64,000 bases of DNA, taken from positions 3,162,001-3,226,000 of the forward strand of contig NZ_CP084876.1 in NCBI RefSeq assembly GCF_020525925.1, written 5' to 3'. Every line of letters starts with the position of its first letter. Positions within the stretch are counted from its first letter, which is position 1. The stretch comes from Klebsiella quasipneumoniae subsp. quasipneumoniae. Its GTDB lineage: Bacteria; Pseudomonadota; Gammaproteobacteria; Enterobacterales; Enterobacteriaceae. This document shows, piece by piece, positions 50,525-59,446 of the stretch. The notes below the pieces were generated by a model. The model saw only the letters and a program-made list of their open reading frames with translations. It was not told the DNA's origin and made no database searches. A program made the translations under genes and the position numbers.

Positions 50525-51127
50525 TTAATCCACATGAATCGCCTTATGAACAGCCAGGAAAGCTTTTGCTCTGAATATTTCTAGGCACCAGCGCACTCTT
50601 TTCCGGGCCTCACTGTCTGTTAACCATGGAGCCACCAGCTGTAATTCCCGTGTTATGTCTGAGATTTTTTTACGGGTGGTGTAATAGTTAACGCCAACGA
50701 GATAAACCGGATCGCCCGTTTCAAATATCGCCAGTACACATCGTTCAACAAATTCAACATCATCCTCAGTGATCGCAGCGTCAATGGCGAGCGTTGCAGG
50801 CTTCGGCCACAAAATGGCATGCGCCCTGCTTAGTGCCTGCCGCCCGCGATAGCCTTCACTCCTTGCCTGCTCGATTGCTGCCGTAAAGCGCTCTAATGCT
50901 CTATCTGACCAGTGATCACCCTTCATACCTCGCCAGCATGAATGTCCTGATGGTTTGCGCGGGGCCGCACCTCCTCTCATACCTTCTCCCCATACAGTAA
51001 GCAGAGATTTTATCCAGGCGGACTGAATGCCATTAAGGGGAGTGAATCGGCCCAGCCAGCTTTTGCGCGGGGCGGCGGCCACTGTTTCTAATCCTGCACG
51101 GTGTAGACGGCGTTGACGTGGTGTCAT
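50525..51127 (-). CDS. DUF1133 protein, Q-type late antiterminator
   Basis: This protein of 200 residues starts at ATG 51127 after AAGGAG (MTPRQRRLHRAGLETV). It contains DVEFVERCVLAIFETGDPVY and DITRELQLVAPWLTDSEARKRVRWCLEIFR, typical of DUF1133, which sits at the Q position of many lambdoid prophages. It would let RNA polymerase pass the many terminators in the late operon. No Cys zinc motif of lambda Q is present. Confidence 0.82.
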   Translation of the reverse strand: MTPRQRRLHRAGLETVAAAPRKSWLGRFTPLNGIQSAWIKSLLTVWGEGMRGGAAPRKPSGHSCWRGMKGDHWSDRALERFTAAIEQARSEGYRGRQALSRAHAILWPKPATLAIDAAITEDDVEFVERCVLAIFETGDPVYLVGVNYYTTRKKISDITRELQLVAPWLTDSEARKRVRWCLEIFRAKAFLAVHKAIHVD

Positions 51128-51143
51128 TCTGTTCTTCTCCTTA

Positions 51144-52175
51144 CTACGCCAGAACGCCGAGCGAGTATGCCCGGTCCAGCAATTTAATAATCAATACCGG
51201 CTGGGTGCCGTATTCACGCTCAAAAGCGGCAGGGTCATGGTGCAAAGCACGGTGGTGCTTGCGGCATAATGGGATCGTAAAAACATCGTGGGCCTTGGTG
51301 CCTACGCCGCCCTGCCCCCAGCCAATAAGATGGTGTGCATCATCTGCAGGCTGCCCGCAGCACATACACGGTTGTGTTTTAACCCATGAGATAAAATCAG
51401 CTGATAACCATCGGCTCCGCTTAGGTCTCGCGAATAGTGTCGCCGGAGCAACAGGATCGACGTTCACAGGAACCAGAGGTTTGCCCGGCGTTGTTATTGC
51501 CGTTGGCTTGATTGTTTTTTCGAGACGGGGAGAAAGAATACTGGTGGCCGGTACCGACGGAACAATCTCACTCTCCCTGTAAACCGATTTAATGCCATCG
51601 TCTTTAATACGCAGGGATCGGCGCGCCATTTCTTCTGTAATTTCATCGCCAATCCCGGCGCCTACCGCCCACCAGCATAGCTCCGCCAGTGACAATGAGC
51701 GCTGAGCGTCCAGACCAAGCGCGATGCGGACAGTGTCGATTACCCAGTCAGCGTTGTTAACACCTACCAGTTGATCGAGGGTTTGTTCCGTTTGGTTTTT
51801 CAGCTCATTATCACAGTGCCAGCATGCGATTATTACACCCGTCGAATGGCGAAACGGGACAAGCTCATGGTGATGGTAATCGGAATGTTTCCACTGACAG
51901 TTTTTAACCTGCCTACGCAACCATGACTCGAGGGCACTAACCCCACCAGCTGCAGTGATAACTGCCTTCTTCATGAAAAAAGGTCTGATCCCCATATCAT
52001 CCCGCAACGGCTGCCGGGCATCAGGAAGACGTCCGCTGGGTATCTTTTTCATGCTTGCCGGCGGCATTTCAACAAGAACCCGGCCGGCACCGAATAACGG
52101 CATTAATTCACTACCCGGCTTAAGCAGCACAATTCCAAGATGGCGTGCAATATCCACGTTAAGCAAAGCTCGCAT
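51144..52175 (-). CDS. DUF968 protein with HNH-like C-terminus
   Basis: This protein of 343 residues starts MRALLNVDIARHLGIVLLKPG at ATG 52175, after GGAGGG. The C-terminal third has a zinc/HNH-like signature (CMCCGQPADDAHHLIGWGQGG; CRKHHRALHHDP) of DUF968, seen in prophage proteins next to the antiterminator. Probably a nuclease; its role in the phage is unknown. Confidence 0.85.
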   Translation of the reverse strand: MRALLNVDIARHLGIVLLKPGSELMPLFGAGRVLVEMPPASMKKIPSGRLPDARQPLRDDMGIRPFFMKKAVITAAGGVSALESWLRRQVKNCQWKHSDYHHHELVPFRHSTGVIIACWHCDNELKNQTEQTLDQLVGVNNADWVIDTVRIALGLDAQRSLSLAELCWWAVGAGIGDEITEEMARRSLRIKDDGIKSVYRESEIVPSVPATSILSPRLEKTIKPTAITTPGKPLVPVNVDPVAPATLFARPKRSRWLSADFISWVKTQPCMCCGQPADDAHHLIGWGQGGVGTKAHDVFTIPLCRKHHRALHHDPAAFEREYGTQPVLIIKLLDRAYSLGVLA

Positions 52176-52378
52176 CAGTCCCTCCACATCTTCTGTATGT
52201 AGGTCCTGTCAATCCGTGGCGGCTTCTTCGATTCCGGCAACAACACGCGGATCTCCCACGATGCAAAGTCTCTGGATAAGCTCTTCTCAACCACACAGTT
52301 ATTTTTACGGTATCGCTCCACCAGCTCTGTAGCCTCAGTCTCTGAAAGCTGCTCGTGTAAAAACCAACTTTTCTTCAT
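52175..52378 (-). CDS. hypothetical early phage protein
   Basis: This charged protein of 67 residues (MKKSWFLHEQLSETEATELV) is commonly found beside DUF968 genes. It overlaps DUF968 by one base (TGATG) and the LexA-like gene by 4 bases. No family recognised. Confidence 0.6.
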   Translation of the reverse strand: MKKSWFLHEQLSETEATELVERYRKNNCVVEKSLSRDFASWEIRVLLPESKKPPRIDRTYIQKMWRD

Positions 52379-52767
52379 GGCTGATCACCGAACAGTCGCA
52401 AAAACTCAATCGCTCTTTCCCGCGCTCCGGGTTCTTCAGCGATCATTTCCTGCAGCAGCTGCACGGCGAGCATAGGCTCCTTTCGCCCGACGATGGAAAT
52501 TCCTCTGGAGACACGGCGAGAGAGTTTTATAAAATTTTTTCTCTCTAACGCACGCAGATGCAACAGGACAGCATTAGACGAGCTAACGCCGAGCATATCG
52601 GCCAGCTCAGATAGCGTAGGTGGGTAGCCATGCTGATTGATGTAGGCCACCAGCAGATCGAAAACTTCCTGCTGGCGAAAAGTTAGTTTTGAAGACGAAA
52701 GCAAACCGGCGCTCGCTGAAGGAGCACCAGTCTGATGGGATTTTGATACTTCGGGGGTTTGCGTCAT
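52375..52767 (-). CDS. LexA-type DNA-binding protein without protease domain
   Basis: This protein of 130 residues starts at ATG 52767 after GGAGAG. Residues ~27-95 align with the LexA winged helix (LTFRQQEVFDLL; YPPTLSELADMLGVSSSNAV; SRRVSRGISIV). In the recognition helix Ser-Asn-Ala is kept, but the two Glu that follow in E. coli LexA are Leu-Leu, so specificity may differ. No S24 cleavage site or Ser/Lys dyad is present; the short C-terminus is helical. It would be insensitive to RecA. It lies two genes downstream of DinI. Confidence 0.8.
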   Translation of the reverse strand: MTQTPEVSKSHQTGAPSASAGLLSSSKLTFRQQEVFDLLVAYINQHGYPPTLSELADMLGVSSSNAVLLHLRALERKNFIKLSRRVSRGISIVGRKEPMLAVQLLQEMIAEEPGARERAIEFLRLFGDQP

Positions 52768-52807
52768 GGTTTCTCTCCGCGACGCAGCAGGTATAGGTTG
52801 TTCAGGC

Positions 52808-53065
52808 CTATGACGGGATTGTAACAGAACCAGGCGGAACCTGGTAACCAACTCCAGACTTTGCCTTTTCAATCATCTGTGAAAATAGAGAGAGAGTCCC
52901 CACGATCTCATCCGGCTGCAAAGGCATAAACGAAACAGTATCGCCGCGCCGGTACATCAGAGCGCGCTCACACACAGGAAAGGATGTCAGACGAGCAACG
53001 ATCACCCCATCGTCGCATCTGATAATTGCATAGCCGGTGTTCGGCATTTCTTGTTTTTTACTCAC
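52808..53065 (-). CDS. hypothetical early phage protein
   Basis: This protein of 85 residues is taken from GTG 53065, which has GAGG eight bases upstream; the next ATG (53047) has none. Sequence MSKKQEMPNTGYAIIRCDDG then MYRRGDTVSFMPLQPDE: a small beta-rich protein, not recognised. Between the DinI-like and LexA-like genes. Confidence 0.6.
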   Translation of the reverse strand: MSKKQEMPNTGYAIIRCDDGVIVARLTSFPVCERALMYRRGDTVSFMPLQPDEIVGTLSLFSQMIEKAKSGVGYQVPPGSVTIPS

Positions 53066-53109
53066 AGCAAAATCCTCAAAGTAAACCAGGCAAGCCACTG
53101 GACCTCAAC

Positions 53110-53343
53110 TTAACAGAACCAGTCATCAGCGCTTTCCCAGGTGTCCTGCAGGATTTCCTCTACACGTTTTTTATCTCCGTCCATTCCACCAAGCACGGTC
53201 AACCCATCAGAGTTGGCCCGACGAATCACAAGACTGCAGTTATTAAAGTTTTGATCCAATCGCCGCAGTAGCTCCTTCTCCAGAGCAGGCACAGCGCCAT
53301 CTGGCAATTTTTTTTGGCGATCAATTGTGATTTCCACTTTCAT
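53110..53343 (-). CDS. DinI-like SOS modulator
   Basis: This protein of 77 residues starts at ATG 53343 after GAGGAG (MKVEITIDRQKKLPDGAV). The DinI/ImpC family pattern is clear: ALEKELLRRLDQNF, SLVIRRANSDGLTVLGG, acidic DDWF end. DinI binds RecA filaments and limits LexA and repressor cleavage. A perfect LexA box lies 22 bases upstream. Confidence 0.88.
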   Translation of the reverse strand: MKVEITIDRQKKLPDGAVPALEKELLRRLDQNFNNCSLVIRRANSDGLTVLGGMDGDKKRVEEILQDTWESADDWFC

Positions 53344-53364
53344 AACTAGCTCCTCACGCAAGTA

Positions 53365-53380
53365 CTGTATAAATAAACAG
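53365..53380. promoter_or_regulatory. LexA (SOS) box
   Basis: CTGTATAAATAAACAG fits CTGT-N8-ACAG exactly and extends as TACTGT...ACAGTA. It lies directly upstream of the DinI-like gene, which should therefore be SOS-induced. Confidence 0.92.
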
Positions 53381-53425
53381 TATACTTGTTAGGTGAAATG
53401 TTCAAGCGTTTAATGCCACTTTTCG

Positions 53426-53605
53426 CTAACCCATGCTCATGTTTAGATTGATCTTTTCTCCACAAAGGACGAAATCCGCTATCACAGGGATACAGTCATT
53501 TTTGTAGTGATCAACACCGTTGATAAGAAACGTTGCTACTTCTGGCGTACACCCGAATTTATTAAGATGGTCAGTAGACACGTGGCAATGTAAGTATCCC
53601 TGCAA
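53426..53605 (-). CDS. uncertain small ORF or gene remnant
   Basis: A frame without ATG runs from TTG 53605 (or GTG 53581) to 53426: GYLHCHVSTDHLNKFG, then EVATFLINGVDHYKND and IADFVLCGEKINLNM. It looks protein-like, with Cys/His, but has no ribosome site. It may be the end of a decayed gene or a small gene with a rare start. Confidence 0.3.
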   Translation of the reverse strand: MQGYLHCHVSTDHLNKFGCTPEVATFLINGVDHYKNDCIPVIADFVLCGEKINLNMSMG

Positions 53606-53794
53606 AACGAACCATCAATTTTTAAAGGGCCTCTGGCGCTCTAGATTCCGCTCTTAGCACACAGGGGATGTCCAGGGCTCGGGGGTACTCCCCTGGACGC
53701 ATGGCCCAGATTGACCATTATGATTTTTTATGGTTTTGTGAAGATAAAAATAACGACAGAGCCAAAAAGACTAAAATTGAAGAGGAGCACTACC

Positions 53795-54028
53795 ATGAGC
53801 AACCCAGAAATAAAAAATAAGGGCCATGAACCTCCGGATGGTCTTCCTCGTTATCGTCTCCTGACAGGTAAGGATGACGCTAAATTTTGTCATCGAGTTT
53901 CAGAAGCACTGGCGCTTGGTTATCAACTGTATGGTTCCCCCGCCGCGACGTTTAATGGGCAGGATGTGATTGTTGCCCAGGCTATCATATGGCCTGAGGT
54001 ACAGCAGAATCAGGCTTCGTGGCAATGA
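53795..54028 (+). CDS. DUF1737 protein
   Basis: This protein of 77 residues starts at ATG 53795 after GAGGAG (MSNPEIKNKGHEPPDG). YRLLTGKDDAKFCHRVSEAL, then GYQLYGSPAATFNGQDVIVAQA is the DUF1737 signature. Plus strand, against the surrounding early genes, so separately transcribed. Function unknown. Confidence 0.85.
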   Translation: MSNPEIKNKGHEPPDGLPRYRLLTGKDDAKFCHRVSEALALGYQLYGSPAATFNGQDVIVAQAIIWPEVQQNQASWQ

Positions 54029-54433
54029 GTGGGCTCACAGCGTCCGGAATCCGCCCGGTGCCGTAAATCACCGCAAGGTCTGTCATAAGGTAATTTCATC
54101 ACGCATCGCGACACCTTTTTCTTTACGCAGGCCTTCTCTTTCACTGTTTGTCAGAACTGTGGACCGCAGTAATCTCCACTCCGTGATTTAATCAATGAGA
54201 GTGATGACGGGTGCAAATTAAACTACCTTTCTCAACAGCAAAGGCGGAATAACCCTACCCTCGCAGGATTTCTGCGTCTGGTAATATACCCATGACCGTC
54301 TCTAAGACCGCTTAGAGCGAAGAGCGGACATTGCCTTTATGGCATCTTTCGGCTATATAATATTTTATTAATATAAATAAAGCTAAAGCTCTCTAACTTT
54401 AGCTTTCCTTTTTACTCGGCATAATTAAATATT
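54029..54433. other. intergenic region, transition to AT-rich DNA
   Basis: No gene is seen. Base composition drops toward the right. The only clear element is a hairpin at 54379-54406 with a T-run to its right. Confidence 0.4.
54379..54413. terminator. terminator between DUF1737 and AIPR genes
   Basis: AAAGCTAAAG (54379-54388) pairs perfectly with CTTTAGCTTT (54397-54406), followed by CCTTTTT rightward. It can end the rightward DUF1737 transcript and weakly the leftward AIPR transcript. Confidence 0.65.
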
Positions 54434-56302
54434 TTAACCAAGTAGATTTCGTGCTTTATCTATCAATGCCGATGTAAATCTAGACCTTTTCAGTTGGTCA
54501 TCTGTCACATCACCATTACTGTCATTAACTACTGCGTCTATAATCTGGTGACATTTAGAGAAATGTGCAATATAAGCATCACTTTTAAAGCTTTTGATTA
54601 TTTTATCGCAGTAGTTATTTATTTTTTTTGAGTTTGGTTCTATTTTTTCGACTTTACCGTGAACCACCCAAGGGTACAGCATTGCGATATGCCACCGGTA
54701 TTTGTTATATCTTTGCGCATTTTCTCTTTTACCGTTAATCATTGTATTATACTTATAGCGTATATAAACAGAAGCGAAGTAAGCGCACTCGTTGTCTGAA
54801 GGGTTAAATATAACATCTTCTTTTTTTTCAGATACTTGTTGGTCTGCTGCTTCTTGTTGGTCTGCCGCTTGTTGGTCTGCCACTTCTTGTTGGTCTGCCG
54901 CTTCTTGTTGGTCTGCCACTTGTTGGTCAGGGTTTTTTTGTCCAGATGCCTTTTGATTCAAAACTTTCTTCACATATCTCGCGGCATTATGAGGATCGGC
55001 CTTAAATACGGATATAAAACATCTAGCTAATTCTTTGATATCATAAATCCTTGTTGATTGGATATCGTGACCACGATATTCATTTTCTCTGCGCTCAAAA
55101 TATAGACTCTCTAACGTATCGTCCTTACGCTTTAGGTCAAAAAACTTTTGTACCATCCTCGCTTTTTCTTTAAGCGCTAAAAAAGCTTCTCCCTCAATAG
55201 CGGACTGACTATTAGTAGCTTCAATGATTCTACTAGCAACATCTGCATCTTGTGATTCAATAAATTTTACTATTAATCTTACATCATCATTGATTTGATT
55301 ATAGTGATGATGCAACGTATTAGTCGTTTGGCAACCATTTATTATTTGGTAATTAGTAAGGTTTATCACTTTTGTATTCGGCTGAATAGACAATTCTGGA
55401 GAGATAATTGTCACTCCATTATTTAAAACTGGGAATTGCTTAGATTTTATTTCATCGTCTGTTATTGTCTCTGAGATTTTTTTATTTACTTTATTCTCAC
55501 CACCAAGAAAAGCCCTTATATTCTCTTCAAAAACAGACTCTTTAATCTTTCCGTCTTCATCCATTGCTATTTTTTCAATGAAGTGCTTGGCTTTAACAGT
55601 CGCAATATATGATTGAGGAATACCCGGCATGGATTCAATACCGATGTAGTCAATTAACTGCAGTTCCGCTTCATTTTTTTCTGTGAGCGATATCCATAAG
55701 TCCATCAACTCCTTTCTACCTAATGGTTTAACTTCCACCTTGCTGAAATAGTCAGTCTCAATGCAAAAACGTTTGATTATATCTAACGTTGCTTCGATCT
55801 CTCTCTCTGCATTATATGTCCCACTAGAACAAAAGTTTATCGTTAGCGAAGGTTTTTTATTATGTATTTTTTTGACATTTTTAAAAATTAACTTAAGAAT
55901 TTCAATTGCTTGGGTGTTATAAATGCCATTTGGAAGTTTAGGTTCTAAACTTAGAAAGTCTTCTATACCTACCTTAAAATTTGATATATCACTCTTTAAG
56001 AAACTTTCCCCAGATTTTGCTTGTGTAAGAATTATTTCAACGGGTAATGATGTTTTGTAAGTATTAAATGCTGCCTCAGCATCGTCAACATTATATATCA
56101 ATTCCCCATCAACTATAAATATCACACCATCCAATGAGGCATCATCTTCTTGTGTGGTGATGTCGATTGGATTGAATCTACCCAAATATTTTTTTGATGC
56201 TATGACATAGTTACAAAAATATTCAAATAGCTTCGACTCTTCAGCTTCAATTTCAAATTGAGCAGAGAGATCTTGGACATACTGTTGAAGAATTGCGTGC
56301 AT
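54434..56302 (-). CDS. AIPR abortive infection protein
   Basis: This protein of 622 residues carries the AIPR hallmarks FPVLNNGVTIISPEL and YQIINGCQTTNTLHHHY in the middle. The N-terminus (LFEYFCNYVIASKKYLG; LDGVIFIVDGEL; IILTQAKSGESF) has the shape of a restriction-endonuclease-like fold with D...QAK. AIPR proteins act in abortive infection against phages. The gene is much more AT-rich than the replication and structural genes, a sign of transfer. A Gln-rich repeat (54836-54931) splits the C-terminal domain. Confidence 0.85.
   Translation of the reverse strand: MHAILQQYVQDLSAQFEIEAEESKLFEYFCNYVIASKKYLGRFNPIDITTQEDDASLDGVIFIVDGELIYNVDDAEAAFNTYKTSLPVEIILTQAKSGESFLKSDISNFKVGIEDFLSLEPKLPNGIYNTQAIEILKLIFKNVKKIHNKKPSLTINFCSSGTYNAEREIEATLDIIKRFCIETDYFSKVEVKPLGRKELMDLWISLTEKNEAELQLIDYIGIESMPGIPQSYIATVKAKHFIEKIAMDEDGKIKESVFEENIRAFLGGENKVNKKISETITDDEIKSKQFPVLNNGVTIISPELSIQPNTKVINLTNYQIINGCQTTNTLHHHYNQINDDVRLIVKFIESQDADVASRIIEATNSQSAIEGEAFLALKEKARMVQKFFDLKRKDDTLESLYFERRENEYRGHDIQSTRIYDIKELARCFISVFKADPHNAARYVKKVLNQKASGQKNPDQQVADQQEAADQQEVADQQAADQQEAADQQVSEKKEDVIFNPSDNECAYFASVYIRYKYNTMINGKRENAQRYNKYRWHIAMLYPWVVHGKVEKIEPNSKKINNYCDKIIKSFKSDAYIAHFSKCHQIIDAVVNDSNGDVTDDQLKRSRFTSALIDKARNLLG
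54836..54931 (-). repeat. tandem short repeat in the AIPR gene
   Basis: Six copies of a TTGTTGGTCTG-type unit, 12-18 bases apart, encode DQQ followed by E/V/A residues (DQQEAADQQEVADQQ). Unit lengths are multiples of three, so copy-number change would alter linker length and not the frame. Confidence 0.8.
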
Positions 56303-56913
56303 AATTATAATTCCTAGCTAAGATTAATGATTTTTATGAATCCTGCATTAAAACTAATCAAAGACAATAAAATTATTACACAATCAATTTGCTCATAATT
56401 TCACGGAATTGTCAATGTAAAAATACTGAACCGAATAAGTACATCGACTTGATAGGATATAGTTGTTACCGCATTACCTAGCTAAAACCTCGGAACTATC
56501 GCATTGTACTATGATTCTTATCTAAACATCATAGTCCACCCAGTTTAAACTCTCTTTTCCGTAGAAACGTCAGGAGGTTTGGAGCTTGTAGCGAACTAAG
56601 ACGAGCTATTAGTGCTAAACATTTTAGCCATCGAACGTACTCCTGCTGCATTTACCAAACAATAAAAGGTTACACAATGTCTGATCAAGGACCTTTCCAG
56701 GTTAAGCTATCCGCTTATGTCACATAGCAGACAGCTATCTGCTGCTAAAGGTCCACTGTGAGCGAGAAACGGAAGTGAGAATTTGTCATGATTACCCGGA
56801 TGCAGAACTAAAATCGGCCGCTGATAATCAATGAAGAGCAGGTCAGGGTGACCAGCTCCCTTCTTATTTATATATTACGGACAGGCGAGCATACGTTTTT
56901 ACTTAATACTCGT
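56303..56913. other. intergenic region between AIPR and the phosphodiesterase gene
   Basis: No supported gene in 611 bases. The left part is AT-rich and should carry the AIPR promoter. The right part has higher GC and only short frames, for example a 16-codon frame at about 56679. Probably degraded host or phage DNA brought in with the flanking genes. Confidence 0.4.
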
Positions 56914-58677
56914 TCACTTTAAGGCTTCGTCTCTGCCGTGATACCAGGTTTCAAAAGCATCAGGGGTCATCGGTTTGGCAAAAAAATAGCCCTGAACTTC
57001 ATCGCAGCCCAGCCTTCTTAAAATATCAACGGTCCTGGCGTCCTCGACTCCTTCGGCCAGAACGATATAGTCGAGCTGCTTGAGGAGTGTGATAACGTTG
57101 CGAACAATGATGCGGCTGGCATTGTCGCCAGCAACCTTACTCACAATAGAGCGGTCAAGCTTGATGATGTCCATCGGGATTTGTCGCAGGTAATTAATGT
57201 TGCTGTATCCGGAACCAAAATCATCCAGAGATATTTTAAATCCGCGTTGTTTGAGCATGTCCAGGCCGATAAGTGCAGCGGGGCTTTCCAGCATCTTCTC
57301 GGTTTCCAGACACTCCACCCCCAGCAGGGCGGGATCCAGACGCGCGTCCAGCATTTTCTGTTCCAGCTCATCGCAGAAATCTGGTCTTGAAAAATCACTG
57401 GCAGCCAGATTAATCGACACAGGTAAAGAAACTCCACGGCTTTGCCAGGCACTCAGTTGCACAATCGTGTGATCGATAACCCATGCTGTGAGTTCACGCA
57501 TCAGGCTGGTCTTTTCGACCAGAGGAATAAACACACCCGGCAACACTTCGCCGTTTTTAGGATGTTGCCATCTAAGCAAAGCTTCGGCTCCCGTCACACG
57601 CCCTGTCACCAGTGAGATTTTCGGCTGATAAACCAGATATAAGCCCTGGTTTTCTTGTAGCGCTTGTCTAACTTCAGTAAGAAGGCTGAAATCAGTCGTC
57701 TTACGGCTATCCAGTGCGTCATCATAAACTGTAAACCGGCGCCCCTGACTTATCCCTTCATGCAATGCGCTGACTGCACGGCGCAGTATTTCATTCGATG
57801 TCAGAGATTTATCGCAAAGCCCGGAGTCACCCATGTGAATATCCAGATCAAGGGGAACTTCAGGGGTAAACCTGGCCTGGATCCCCTGAAGGCTTTGAGA
57901 GATATCTTCTAATGTCCGAGTTTTTTCCTTATGGGTAAAAAAGGCAAATCGTCCAACTGCCACGGCGTAGAGCGGCCCTTCTAAAGGCAGGCGGATCTGC
58001 AGCTCTGCGACCATATTACGAAGTAGATTTTCTACGGCAGTCATACCGAGTGAGCGAGCCATTTCGTAGGCTAATGGCATATCAATACAATCAATAATGA
58101 CGAGCCTGAATGCGCCTTCAGTTGAAACCTCTATATCCTTCAGCAGTCGCTGCCGGTTTGGTAATAGCGTGACTATATCGAGGTAGCCGACGGAGTGCCA
58201 CGAGGCCAGAAAATCCGATATAAGTCCTGCAATCTTTTCAAAAAGATCGAGCTGCTCGTCTGAAAGTTCCCTAGGCTGAGTATCGAGGATACACAAGGTA
58301 CCTATGGGTACTCCATCCTGGGTTTTAAGTGGGCAGCCTGCATAAAAGCGAATGAATGGAGCCTCTTTCACCGCGTGATAGTCACGAAAGGTAGGGTGCT
58401 GATGAGTGTCATGACAAATGAATGTCTTACTCTGTTCCTGGGTCTGTACGCAAAATGCCTCGCTCAGGCTGATTTCCGTGACGGCAACATTTTGGGCTGA
58501 TTTGATGTATTGCTTTTCTTCATCGAGAACAGAAACAAAGCCCATCGGCATGTTCAGCAATTGGCATATTAGATGAGTATATTTTTTTAACGCATCATCC
58601 CGGCCCTTGTCAGGATTTTTCAACAAGTCGATTGCCGCAAGTCTTTTACTTTCATCTCTGCTGAGATCGGTCAACAT
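56914..58677 (-). CDS. GAF-GGDEF-EAL protein, probable cyclic-di-GMP phosphodiesterase
   Basis: This protein of 587 residues has a GAF domain at ~20-160 (GFVSVLDEEKQYIKSAQ; FYAGCPLKTQDGVPIGTLCILD). A GGDEF domain at ~165-320 has the signature lost (AVGRFAFF). An EAL domain at ~335-580 has catalytic residues kept (GAEALLRWQHP, SINLAASDF, LDDFGSGYSNINYL, DIIKLDRSIV, LAEGVEDA, VQGYFFAKP). It should degrade cyclic-di-GMP under control of a small-molecule or redox signal sensed by GAF. Placed between the AIPR gene and the replication genes, an unusual cargo site. Confidence 0.85.
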   Translation of the reverse strand: MLTDLSRDESKRLAAIDLLKNPDKGRDDALKKYTHLICQLLNMPMGFVSVLDEEKQYIKSAQNVAVTEISLSEAFCVQTQEQSKTFICHDTHQHPTFRDYHAVKEAPFIRFYAGCPLKTQDGVPIGTLCILDTQPRELSDEQLDLFEKIAGLISDFLASWHSVGYLDIVTLLPNRQRLLKDIEVSTEGAFRLVIIDCIDMPLAYEMARSLGMTAVENLLRNMVAELQIRLPLEGPLYAVAVGRFAFFTHKEKTRTLEDISQSLQGIQARFTPEVPLDLDIHMGDSGLCDKSLTSNEILRRAVSALHEGISQGRRFTVYDDALDSRKTTDFSLLTEVRQALQENQGLYLVYQPKISLVTGRVTGAEALLRWQHPKNGEVLPGVFIPLVEKTSLMRELTAWVIDHTIVQLSAWQSRGVSLPVSINLAASDFSRPDFCDELEQKMLDARLDPALLGVECLETEKMLESPAALIGLDMLKQRGFKISLDDFGSGYSNINYLRQIPMDIIKLDRSIVSKVAGDNASRIIVRNVITLLKQLDYIVLAEGVEDARTVDILRRLGCDEVQGYFFAKPMTPDAFETWYHGRDEALK

Positions 58678-58990
58678 GGCAAGACATCCTCCGGCGCAAT
58701 AGGCTTCTGGTTATTCCACACTCAAAGGTAGCATGCATCATTCTTCCAATGGCATATGGTAATACATACGCTGTGACCTGCATAAACTCTCACATTAAAA
58801 TGTTTCCAGTTGATTGTCTCCCGGAAATGTCGCCCCCGGGCTGCCCGGTAATCCATTTGCTGGTTGTGTTTGTGTCAGTAATGTCCGCTCCTGGCACTCA
58901 GCGGACATCTCAGCTTTGCCTCACCCCGGGATATTTAAACTTACCTTTGACATCCCGTACCAGCTGCTGTTGATTCCATTTTAGGCATAA
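58678..58990. other. intergenic region
   Basis: No gene is seen in 313 bases. A stem-loop ATGTCCGCT/AGCGGACAT (58881-58889 with 58900-58908) is the only marked structure. The phosphodiesterase promoter should lie at the left end. Confidence 0.4.
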
Positions 58991-59431
58991 TCAGCACCTC
59001 GTCGCTTTGCGCAGGCAGCGGTTACGCATTTTGGCAAGCAACCAGAGTTCGTTTGCTGTTGTAGTCATCCCAAGCATCGATGTGTAAACAGTCGCAGCCC
59101 GGCGCCACAGCTTTTTGTCTTCCAGCGTCTTCGCCAGGGCCAGTGCGTCCTGGACTTTCTTCACATCCTCTTCAGATAATGGTGTTGCAGTCTGCGGCAG
59201 GGCAACATCGGGAACCTCAACGCCTGCAACAACCCGGTAGACATACTGGCAACCGTTATGGGTACGATGGAGTTTTCCCGCGGCATGGAGTTGCCGCAGC
59301 AAGTTACCTGCTGTACTGGCTTGCAAGTCCAGCGCATCGCAGACATCCTGCAGGACGCATTCTGGCGTCCGGCTAACGATGGCAAGCACCATCTGTGCTT
59401 TGGTTACTTTGGTTTTTGATTGTTTGGTCAT
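58991..59431 (-). CDS. early phage protein, winged-helix-like
   Basis: This protein of 146 residues starts at ATG 59431, which is part of a dispersed CGAGTTTTGACC element. The N-terminal ~75 residues (MVLAIVSRTPECVLQDVCDAL; STAGNLLRQLHAAGKLHRTH) look like a winged helix. The C-terminus is basic and Leu/Ala-rich (KDKKLWRRAATVYTSML). It follows the P gene closely, so is likely co-expressed with replication. Confidence 0.65.
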   Translation of the reverse strand: MTKQSKTKVTKAQMVLAIVSRTPECVLQDVCDALDLQASTAGNLLRQLHAAGKLHRTHNGCQYVYRVVAGVEVPDVALPQTATPLSEEDVKKVQDALALAKTLEDKKLWRRAATVYTSMLGMTTTANELWLLAKMRNRCLRKATRC

Positions 59432-59446
59432 GGTCAAAACTCGTTT
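59426..59446 (-). repeat. dispersed early-gene element, copy 4
   Basis: On the minus strand AAACGAGTTTTGACCATGAC; its ATG is the start of the 146-residue gene. Shares CGAGTTTTGACC with the other copies. Confidence 0.6.

Noticed and set aside
54836..55030. Plus-strand Cys/Leu-rich frame over the DQQ repeat
   Set aside because: It is the antisense shadow of the repeat inside the AIPR gene.
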